DNA from: Gautieria morchelliformis
Lineage: Eukaryota > Basidiomycota > Agaricomycetes > Gomphales > Gomphaceae
Reading direction: 5' to 3'
Length of the DNA stretch: 64,000 bases
Assembly (NCBI GenBank): GCA_015179125.1
Contig: WHVA01000545.1
Location: forward strand, 1-64,000
Positions 55,750-64,000 of the stretch are shown in pieces; the stretch's first letter is position 1; every line of letters begins with the position of its first letter. The notes beneath the pieces are model-generated. The model was not told the DNA's origin. It worked only from the letters and a program-made list of their open reading frames with translations, and ran no database searches. The translations under genes and the position numbers were made by a program.

Positions 55750-57434
55750 ATGGGAAATAACAAAAATAAAAGACAGCCCCCCACCAAGTCAACACGAGCA
55801 ATGAAAAAGGTCAAAGAACCTCAGAGGAACTGTTACCTGACATAGCAGGAATTCAGGGCAAAGGTCGGTTTATATATAATGATGCTATTTCAAGCTCACC
55901 AGTTATTTAGAATCTGTTCAAACTACTAGCACTTTTCGACCGCAACGTCAGGTGGCAAAAAAAGTAACTTTTGAAGACTTAGAATCTGAGTCAGGGTCTT
56001 CATATGAGGAAGAGACCCAGCCGGCTCAAAGTGCATCCGAGTCCGAAGCCGAGCCCAACGACCCTAATCGAGACTCAGAGTCTGAAGAGTTAGTAGAGGT
56101 GGCAGTTCCCAAACAGGTAAAGGATATTGATGAACCTGGTATGCCATCATATTTTTCATTTATAATTTGATGCTCATTTCACGGCCTAGTAATTATCTTG
56201 CGTGTTCCAGACGGCACTGAAGCCGAAGGGTTTGTTGAGCGTGTGAAGCTTCCTGCCAATGTCAGTTACAAGAAGGTCGAGGAACGTATCTTCAAAGCGA
56301 TAGGGTGCTATCAAACAGTGAAAAAGATGCCGCACCTAGCTTACCGGCTCAAAGGTGTGCAAGATAAACACCTTTTGAAACTGGCAAAAGAAGAGGACTG
56401 GGACAACCTCAAGGATGATGTGAAGGGCGCTCAGGCAAGGAAGAAAAAGGGCGATGCCAGTGGTGTGGAAGTAGACATCGTTCTGGATGAAAGTGTACGT
56501 GTGCATGTGACTTTGCATGGCAGCCGCATCTGATATTATAAGAATTATAGTACATCGCATCGCTTCGCCATACACTTTCCAGGAAAAGGGACAAAACTGT
56601 GACAAATGCAGCTGGCAGGGGCAAAAAGAAGAAAGCTCGTATTCAGGACTTGAACGCCGATTCTGACACTGAAGGATCTGAGATCGAAGAGCATGGCCTA
56701 CCGACAAAACGGGAAAGGGATTTCATGGAGGCGTTGAAGGCAGAGTATTCAAACTGTGGCAAACCGGCATGTGCTTCAAAAGTCTGCAAACTGAATAAGA
56801 ACGGAGAGCACACGCATTTATCATGGTGCCAACTCCAGTCCTGGGTAACAGCCTTGGTGAGTCCAACCTTTGCATTTATATGTATTACTCGCTGCTAATA
56901 ATGCGAATTTAGGTTTCTAACATTCACGGGGTCACTCTGAAAGTTCCTCCAAACAACGCTCACTTCGAAGATTTCCATTATCGCAAAGACTCTATTCAAA
57001 AAGAGAAGACCGATGAAGGGTCAACCGCGAACCTGCCCGGCGCTGCATTGGGTCTTCAAGGATCATTTCCTATGATGATGTTCCCACCAATTGACTATCG
57101 AATGTTTGCTCAGAACATGGTCCTGAACCGCCCTGTTACTCCAGTCAATCCTGACAAGAGACCGGAACAGTTGACCCCTGCGACTCCCGGTGACATCGCT
57201 TACCCAAGCATCGAAGAGTTTCTTGACGATGTCCGTAATTGGCCTGAGGCTAGGGGGCGGAACATTGACGAATTCAAAGGTAAATTTGAAGCAAACAACG
57301 TTTACTTCCTAAACGAACTGAAGGAGGTGACGGCTGATGTGCTCATGGCCAACATCGGGATGTCATGGGGTGACGCGAATTTCTTCAAAGGAGCGGCTAG
57401 AAAGGCTATAAGGAAGCTTGCTAAGAAGGTGTGA
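55750..57434 (+). CDS. Five-exon gene of unknown function with Cys/His cluster and SAM-like C-terminus
   Basis: Exons: 55750-55809 (starts M-G-N-N-K-N-K-R), 55952-56138, 56211 to about 56493, about 56582-56856 and 56913-57434. All but one splice junction are GT-AG with consistent phase. The junction between exons 3 and 4 does not keep frame with the obvious donor and acceptor, so either a different donor is used or the copy has a frameshift. The N-terminus is basic, then very acidic (Glu/Ser-rich). A middle domain (VERVKLP to about EDWDNLKDDV) looks like a folded ubiquitin-like or PB1-like region by spacing only. A C..C.....H.H cluster precedes SWCQLQSW. The C-terminal 70 residues (YPSIEEFLDDV to AIRKLAKKV) have the pattern of a SAM-like helical bundle. 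Similar proteins are frequent as unannotated genes in agaricomycetes, and their function is unknown. Confidence 0.6.
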
Positions 57435-57735
57435 GAGGGAGGCAAGCAGAATTATGCCAGTAGGACACAATAATTAGATTTACTATATACATCAAAAAGA
57501 ACAATTTAGAGAATTATGGATATTTGAGATCGGCGGCCTTAGTACCGTCTGAGGCAGCGCACGGCACATTATTGGTATTTAACCTTGAGGCCGCTACCAC
57601 CAACACACCGCAAGAATGATGGTTCACTTGTCATGTGACTTGTCCGCATGTTGACAACAGCTCTGCCTCTCAGACTCGCACAACATAGTTCTTTACTTGT
57701 TGTCTGCCTCTAATTCTCGATATTTGTTATTCCAG

Positions 57736-60048
57736 ATGCCATCAACACCGCCCCAATCTCTCAATCTTCCGTTGATGACGAGTACACCATATAGCGCCAG
57801 TTCCAGTAAATCTCATGAATCACACATTCGGACCCAGGATGATTTGAAAAAGCTGATGAAGGGCGAGTTCTCCGGTGCGATATTCGAGAGTAATTCTCTG
57901 CTTGAAGAGTGCTGTCGGGCGGATCAAAAAATTGTCGACGCTGTCCTATCCAAACTGAAACCTGGCGTGTTCTGGGACAGCCCAACCGAGACTTTCAAGG
58001 AATGGCCCAGCCGCACTGGTCCAGAAAGCGCTCATTATGCGCCGTTGGAGTGGTTACTCAACCAGATTCTGTCCATCTCCTCCAAAAAGCTGCCGAATGG
58101 CAATATCCACCGAGGTCTTCAGTTTTACATGAACGGTCGGGAAATGGCTGAAGGACTTGACACAGACTCCCCCCTAAAACCAGACCTTGTTGGTTGTCAG
58201 TCTGTTGGTGAGAGCCGAGGCTCGAAGCCGAAGTTCTCATGGAACGAGGCTGAAATTTGCGTAGAGGTGAAGAATAACTGGCCTGGTTTGATCCTGCAGT
58301 CAAGCACGTACGCGCGCTGTATGTTCACACACCGATTGGATAGACTCTTCGTCACTGTTATCCATTTCAACAACGCAACGATGGGGGTGCGCTTCGGATT
58401 TTATTCTCGCATGGGTCTGGTTGTTACGCCGGAACTTGACCTCTCGAAGGAGGGAGGCTTTAAAGGATTTGTCCGCGGAGTGGTTGGGATTAATTCTTGG
58501 ACCGACACAAACCACGCTGGAATCGATACTACTCATACCATCACAGACATTGCGATTCCCGAGAGGGGTATATTCAAGATTTTGAAAACACTTTGTGACC
58601 GATGTTGCGTTCGCGGACGAGCAACGCGTGTGTATCTTTTGGTCAAGAAGGGTGCATTTTGACGTTTAGAGATCTGGGCCAGTAGTTAACAATTGGGTTT
58701 GAAGATGCAACCGCCACCGATGGTTCTCCCGCTCAACCTTCGTCCACTCACCGGTATAACTTACGAAGTCACCAACCCCCACGTTCTCAGCCTGGAAAAG
58801 AGACTGACAGTCGAGAACCCTTGAGGTTGAGGGAGGCATATCTTTTCTCTTGCCGGACACTGTCATTCTGAAAGATTCATGGCCATTGAAAACCCATAAC
58901 GAAGAAGGCACAATGTTTGGAGCGTTATCGGGCGGATTTGGACTGCCAGACATCCTTGTCTCATACCCTGTCGAGGACGGAATGGATAAGCTCATACCTG
59001 ATGACGCAACGTATTGGCCCGTGTGTGCGCCAGAGCCATACGCCGGGGTTAGGCCTGACGAACGAATACATATGCGATCTGTTTTTGAGACCCGAGGGAC
59101 GTCACTGCGAGCTGCACAAAGTCCTCGATTGCTCATGCGTTGCATAGTGCACGCCATGTTGGGTATGTGAACGAAGGGGGCATCGGACATGATTTACCTA
59201 TAATGGTGATCGACAGGGCATTTTGGGCTGTTTAAGAATGGCTGGTTGCACCGCGACGTAAGCGTCGGGAACGTCATGCTGATGGATGAAGCTGAGCGGC
59301 CGCCTGTGGCAGAGTACGTACCGTCTTTCACATCAGTCCTTTCATTTTTTTATGTTTGCTTCAGTTTTGCCGTGACTCAAGAAGTTACTAGATGTGTGGG
59401 ATTCATATGCGATGGGGACCAGGCGATTCGTTGGATGGATCAGAAGCGGGAATTAGCAAAGCATCGCTCGGTGGGTCTTTAGTTGCTGTGTGCGGCTTGT
59501 GATTTACATGGTTCTAGGGTACGCTGCCTTTCATGTCTCAGGCGCTGATTGTTGCTTGGGACTCTGGAACGCAAGTTGTGCACCAAGTAATTGATGACCT
59601 GGAGTCGTTTATATGGGTTTTACTTTGGTCGATTCTGGAGATTCTGGAGACCAAGGGGGCACTCGGGCGACTAGAACAGAATTACCGTCAAACGATGCTC
59701 TCCGACGAGTTACCTGTGTTACAAGCTAGGGGAAGTTTCCTTGATAGGTTAAAGCAACAGGATGCCGCGAAAAACTTCTCCAAGGGCTTCAAGCCATTCT
59801 CTGAACTCTTGATTCAATGGTTAACGCTTTCTCGGGAGACTGCTCTGGAATGGCTGACACCAGACTTCGTTAAGGTGAACGCCGATGAGTACACTTTACA
59901 GGCCACCAAGCCATACAAGCAGTATGTAATGATTGGGCTTGAATCTCTTTCAGACCTGCCAGAGAGTTGGGATTATGTTAATGAGGGGGAAATGACAGGT
60001 GAAGAGAGAGTCGAGGAGGGGGAAATGACAGGTGAAGAGAGAGGATGA
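57736..60048 (+). CDS. FunK1-type fungal protein kinase, multi-exon, probably damaged
   Basis: Exon 1 from ATG 57736 runs open to 58662. It ends near GRATRVYLLVKK, the usual start of the FunK1 kinase lobe, and contains E-V-K at about residue 176 (CVEVKNNW) in an N-terminal region reminiscent of a nuclease-like fold. The kinase resumes at about 58820 with VILKDSWP (Lys of the ATP site). Three short GT-AG introns follow (59163-59216, 59314-59364, 59471-59517). LHRDVSVGNVML is the catalytic loop, ICDGDQA stands where DFD is usual, and GTLPFMS with DDLESFIWVLLW is the FunK1 signature. The stop is at 60046-60048, after a duplicated GEMTGEER motif. The part between about 58662 and 58820 has stops in all frames and no clear intron, so the gene may be interrupted there. 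The DFD-to-DGD change could weaken catalysis. FunK1 kinases are an expanded agaricomycete family of unclear role. Confidence 0.8.
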
Positions 60049-60259
60049 GCTGGGAAAGACCGCATGTAACGCATATAATATTATGAGATCCTGTAGCCAC
60101 TGTAGGAATTATCACAATACTACGATACTCGACGCACGTAATTGGCCAATGAGTACTTTTTGCACTACTAAGTGTTGTTTACCAATATCATCCATCACAT
60201 TGCAGATAATTTTCAACATTCTGACAACAAAAAAATTACATTACAGTAGTACAACTGCA
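60049..60259. other. Spacer between kinase and transposase genes
   Basis: Convergent 3' ends. I searched it and the stretch at 61466-61700 for terminal inverted repeats of the transposase and found none. Confidence 0.4.
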
Positions 60260-61465
60260 CTACAGATAGCCATAGTCCTTCATCCACCCTCGCGCATGTC
60301 TGCGTGTAATCCGATCCAGTGCCTCATAGAGAAACATGAATAGCTCAGCCCTCTCCTTACTTGCAACACATGCACGGAACTCGGCACCATGACGTCTGAG
60401 GTGAGCTTTGATGAAGGAGAATGATTCTTCGATCGGGTTGAGATCGGGCGAGTACGGCGGAAGATACATCAGTTTGATTCCTCTGCAAATGCAAGATTAG
60501 ACACTAGTGAAAACAGTTTATAATGGTAAAAACCTTTGGGCACATAAGAGTGAGACCTCAGGTATGTGGTGAATGGCGCAGTTATCCATAACAAGAACGC
60601 TCTGTGGTGCCGGGTAAGGGTTCATTACCTCTAAAAGGCCCTTCAGAAACCCAAGGAACTCTGGACCGTCGTATGCCCCTAATTTGATATGGCTATAGAT
60701 GATTCCATCTTGTGAGAGCGCCGGAAGGATTGAAAATCTGAGTGGATATTAGCGATACAATAATGGAGGCCCATGCACAAATCGTTACCTTTCGCCCCTT
60801 TGGAAACGTGCTCGCACTCGAGGCCTACATCCCTTGTAAGCCCATCCCATTAGTCTATACGTTGTGCGAAGGTCAATTGCGCTTTCATCTGTGAAAACCA
60901 AAAGGTCCGGTGGTTCACTACCAATACGAAACTGGAAAGCAGTCCGCGAGGCTTCACAGTGCTCTGCGGCTGCCCGTGAAAGCTGGGTTGGAGACAAATA
61001 TAAAGGTTGTCACTCTTCAAGGATTTAATAACTCACTTTCTTTCTTTGCAAGCCAAGATGTCGAAGCGTCCTCCAGACAGTTGATATACTTACTAAAATA
61101 CCATGCTGCACCTCTAGCTCTTCGACAAGCTCATCGAGGTAAAGATCGGGCGAGCGTTCAAGAAGCGCAAGAAGAAACTGTTATAAAATAAAATAAGCTA
61201 CAGCTAAACACAGACATGAATTACTTACTTCACTCTGAGCTGAGGTCATTTTTGACCCATGAGATAGCCGCTTTGGCTCTGCCACGACGTCTCCAACATC
61301 CCGCCAGAGTTTGATTGTGCGTTGAACTACACATAGTGACATATCGAGGTCAATTGCAATATCGGTTGATTTCTTGTTGAGCTTGAATTTTTGGTGTATA
61401 ACGCGATCCCGCAGATCCTTGCTGTACATGTGACGAACAGGTTTAGGGTTGCCAGGGCGAGGCAT
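60260..61465 (-). CDS. Tc1/mariner-type DD34E transposase, five exons, apparently intact
   Basis: Exons on the minus strand: 61229-61465, 61037-61177, 60789-60982, 60534-60737 and 60260-60482, separated by GT-AG introns of 51, 54, 51 and 51 bp. They sum to 999 bases, 332 residues, with no stop. The N-terminus has a helix-turn-helix region ([10 protein letters not shown], then [17 protein letters not shown]). The catalytic triad is FTDES, VMDN and [11 protein letters not shown] with 34 residues between the second Asp and the Glu (DD34E), typical of IS630/Tc1/mariner and the DDE_3 domain. The length is normal for the family. Start ATG 61465 gives [10 protein letters not shown]. It could cut and paste a TA-targeting element, but no matching terminal repeats were seen around it. 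Four introns are unusual for this group and suggest a resident, host-spliced copy. Confidence 0.85.
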
Positions 61466-62091
61466 ATGAGCGATGGTGTGGGTAGTACATACAAGGAGAA
61501 CGGAAGTTCCCGAAACACACACCCTGACCAAGAATTCTATGACATGAATCGTGCGACAGCATTTTCACCCTTACTCCCAATGCTGAACCCCAACTCAAGT
61601 GTAATTTTCAGGTGTCGAATGGCCACTATCCCGTTTTTATTGGTGAGTTTGCTATTTATGCTTACTTTACATCCTCGCTGAAAGGGCTGTCACGCGTCCC
61701 AACTACAAGTCCACCATTGTGACTTGAAGCGCCCCTTCTACTCATACAAGCACGAGCAGTTCCTTCCTGTCGTCCACCCGCACCCCAACCGACCGCGGCT
61801 CCATCACTCCTACCATCAACACCCTCGCGATGACCACCGCCACGTCCCGCGCCTCCACGCGCTACCGCAACACCAACCGCAGCGACGCCCTCGCACGCTT
61901 CGAGGGCCGCCAGCCCAGTCGTGTCACGTCCACACTCCCGTCCCTCTACCGGCTGCCATTTGGGCCGGTATCCCCCATGTCCCCTGCGTGGAGTCCCCTG
62001 GGTGTCAACGTGTGTCGACACCCCCGCACCCTGCTAACCGTATGCCCAGTCTCCTCACGATGAGCTCCGTGTCGTCCGTGCTGCAATCGCA
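61466..62091 (+). other. GC-rich inner flank of the right arm
   Basis: 61466-61680 shows nothing. From about 61680 a plus-strand frame reads S-R-A-S-T-R-Y-R-N-T-N-R-S-D-A-L-A-R-F-E-G-R, which may be coding but has no recognisable domain. No matching sequence is on the inner side of the left arm. Confidence 0.35.
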
Positions 62092-62718
62092 CCCGCACCC
62101 GCACCCGCCGCCGCCCGCTCCCCCACCACCCCGTCCTCCTATATCAGCTCGCCCACCCCAGCACCTCCACACCCCTCACCCCACCGCATACGTGTGCGCC
62201 CCCGCGGTTTCCGAGCTCAAGAACGTGTCAGGATCGGCGAAGTTGCCTTATGGTGCATTGGCACTCGGTGCGGAAGGGATCAAAGATTTCGGGGCTTATA
62301 CTACACAGGAGGAAATCCGACATCGAGAATGAACGCCTACCGTCAGATCTCACTGATCCAATGTCAGAAGAAGCTAAGCCCTTCCTCTCCAATCCTATGA
62401 CACCCTCTTCTGGAGATTCTCCTGTAGTGGGTTCTCACCATTAGTACAAAGTAGCAAACAAAATTAAAACCTGCATTGAACTACATACAGTAAGCTAAGC
62501 TTGACATTGTTCCCCCCTCAGCACCCAAAATGCAAAATAAAAAATGCTTGTTTTATTCGGATTTTTTAGTTCTATGCCCTAGCTATGGTCCACATAGCTT
62601 CAGATATGAAATTTCAAGCGAATCGGAGCGATATCAAGCAAGATATCGTTGTTCGAAGTTTGCGCGCTAAAACGGAAGCAAATCCGACACGCGCCTTAGG
62701 TACTGCAAACGGGTGTAA
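62092..62718 (+). repeat. Right terminal inverted repeat
   Basis: Reverse complement of 54440-55066. It ends GGTACTGCAAACGGGTGTAA and is followed by TACTC (62719-62723). The outward-reading ORF ends match those of the left arm. Confidence 0.8.
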
Positions 62719-62723
62719 TACTC

Positions 62724-63600
62724 ATTGATGTTGTTCCCTTAGGTGGATGTTCAGATTGACAATAATGTACATTTTTCTAGGATATGTTAGATATCTTTTA
62801 AAATATCATAACTGAATTCGTACTCTATCATTTTGAGCAATTTGTATATTTTGGATATCCTAAAAATTTTTGAATGTTCTGATATTTTAAAAATATGTTT
62901 GTATGTGCTGAAACATAATGTGTAAGATAACAGAGCAATTTCAGATAGGATTTGGATGACTATATGTTAAAAGTATATATGAAGTTTGTTAGATGTACAG
63001 TGATAGAGTGTAGAGGCAACTATGGACCATATGACTATATTGTAGAAGTATATATGAAGCGTGTTAGATGTATGATGACAGAATGGAGAAGCAAGTATGG
63101 ACAATAACTCTACTATATTATTATACATGGTTGATAGATCTGATTAGAAGGTATAGTTAAATTAATATGCATGTATAGTAGGAAGATATATAACTATTGA
63201 TGTTTAGACAATGGGGTATACACCCTTTCCTGGGGGAGCTGCAGACTATGAGATAGATTTTTAGGGTTAGGATTAAGCATCGTTTACAAATTCTGGCAAC
63301 TGTCTCAATTGTGATATATTTTATGAAATATAGATAGATTAGCTATATATACATATATACGATAATTATAAACATCCATCTTACAGGATGCCAGGGTTTC
63401 CAACCTAATCAACTGGTATGATTCCATATTGACCTCTAGCTAGCTTAATCATATAATCATATTGTTTCTGTAATGCAGACTGAACAAATTACTGAGCAGT
63501 CACATTGTATATGTGGTCAGCTTCTCTCTGTACGTGTATGGGGAACCACATCTCCTAGTACTGGCAGGTAAGTTCCTAATTCACATCTATAATAGTTATT
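62724..63600. other. AT-rich stretch without a gene
   Basis: Contains a partly repeated sentence (TATATGAAG(T/C)(T/G)TGTTAGATGTA near 62980 and 63050, period about 74). Two telomere-like TTAGGG units at about 63261-63271 are too few to mean anything. Confidence 0.5.
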
Positions 63601-63626
63601 CAGACCAGACAAATATATATTTCAGG

Positions 63627-64000
63627 ATGGCTTCTCATCAGCCACCATCATCTCTCCCACCATTTACACTTCCACAAGGACTGGTGACAGCAAATCCTAT
63701 CCGTCCCTTTCAACAAGCTCAACTGGCTCAGCCTCAGGCTAGTCAAGGAAATGTAAATCAATGATGTGTAGTCAATGAAGCACATGCCCATTCAGACAAT
63801 CCCTCTGCTGCACATCAAGGTCAAGGGGGTTCTCACACAAGAAATAATTCCCAGCGAGCAGTTAGACACACTTATGAAATTAACCACTCTTGGGCCCTGC
63901 AGCTACCAGATTCTCATCAGTTTTAGCCAAACACCGCTCTGATAGGCTGTCCTAAAACTGGATGCACTCGTCCTGCCAGTGTATTGCCACCATTTTCCAT
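63627..64000 (+). pseudogene. Exon-like ORF start, unassigned, continuing past the window
   Basis: After an acceptor-like TTTCAG, ATG at about 63627 reads M-A-S-H-Q-P-P-S-S-L-P-P-F-T-L-P, with a TGA at about 63762-63764. The same frame continues open afterwards (V-V-N-E-A-H-A-H-S-D-N-P) to about 63925. Proline/glutamine-rich low complexity. It could be the 5' exon of another mobile-element protein. No domain is recognisable. Confidence 0.35.

Larger units (their letters stand above)
54440..62718. mobile_element. 8.3-kb unit with terminal inverted repeats of about 620 bp, carrying kinase, SAM-like and transposase genes
   Basis: The left terminus TTACACCCGTTTGCAGTACC is the exact reverse complement of the right terminus. 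The arms match at high identity from 54440 to about 55066 and from about 62092 to 62718. Direct repeats TACTC flank it. Between the arms lie a short ORF (55483), a five-exon gene (55750-57434), a FunK1 kinase gene (57736-60048) and a Tc1/mariner-type transposase (60260-61465, minus). A 5-bp duplication does not fit Tc1/mariner (TA), so the transposase is more likely a passenger than the mover. I cannot assign the unit to a family. The alternative is two solo copies of a short repeat inserted in opposite directions, but that would not give matching outer TACTC copies. Confidence 0.65.

Noticed and set aside
58666-59190. 174-residue minus-strand ORF
   Set aside because: Antisense to the FunK1 kinase exons, which have clear motifs and splice sites.
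60049-61700. Complete Tc1/mariner element around the DD34E gene
   Set aside because: No terminal inverted repeats with TA flanks were found on either side.
54440-62718. Assembly artefact creating the inverted arms
   Set aside because: The arms differ at several positions and have different inner neighbours, so they are not one sequence assembled twice.
63261-63271. TTAGGGTTAGG as a telomere remnant
   Set aside because: Fewer than two full units in AT-rich sequence, expected by chance.

Overview
The window looks like a gene-poor, transposon-dense stretch of a filamentous basidiomycete genome, most likely an agaricomycete. The evidence is spliced genes with very short GT-AG introns (about 47-64 bp), a FunK1-type fungal kinase, small multi-finger C2H2 proteins, a RAD51 fragment of fungal type, and the repeat set itself: Helitrons, Ty1/copia, Ty3/gypsy, a DIRS/Ngaro-type tyrosine-recombinase retroelement, a Tad-like LINE and Tc1/mariner. 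I cannot place the genus. No housekeeping gene is intact here.

Layout. 1-5610: 5' part of a decayed Helitron (copy 1, minus strand), cut by the window edge. 6.1-8.3 kb: nested pieces of an LTR family of about 1 kb. 8.5-12.8 kb: a same-orientation mosaic (minus strand) of a DDE transposase fragment, a three-exon RAD51 fragment, a copia pol fragment and a gypsy pol fragment, followed by a plus-strand gypsy tail and LTR (to 14.53 kb). 15.1-16.4 kb: a second Helitron-type helicase remnant with a hairpin end. 16.4-17.6 kb: a dead C2H2 zinc-finger gene (locus A).

19.3-38.1 kb is one C2H2 gene copy (locus B) blown apart by insertions that can be unpicked base by base. A copia element (19880-32442, duplicated site GAATG) sits in the gene. 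A nearly intact 7.4-kb Helitron (copy 2, 24388-31785) sits inside the upstream LTR of that copia. A 608-bp MITE with TA duplication sits at the Helitron's 3' edge. A DIRS/Ngaro element with split direct repeats (32816-37660) interrupts the gene again. A second, younger copia (39115-44113, site GAAGT, LTRs that look identical) follows. The best preserved C2H2 paralogue (locus C) lies at 45638-46233 (minus), with one more last exon at 45014-45089 (locus D).

49-53 kb holds a foldback MITE and a dead LINE. 54440-62718 is the most unusual object: an 8.3-kb unit with terminal inverted repeats of about 620 bp that begin TTACACCC, flanked by a 5-bp direct repeat (TACTC). It carries a multi-exon gene of unknown function with a SAM-like C-terminus, a FunK1 kinase gene, and an intact-looking DD34E (Tc1/mariner-type) transposase with four introns. 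I read it as a cargo-bearing DNA element that I cannot assign to a known family. The last 1.3 kb is AT-rich with one short exon-like ORF.

The genes do not form a pathway. What links them is a mobile-element history: an ancestral C2H2 locus was duplicated, one copy became an insertion sink, and a kinase-bearing unit landed downstream.
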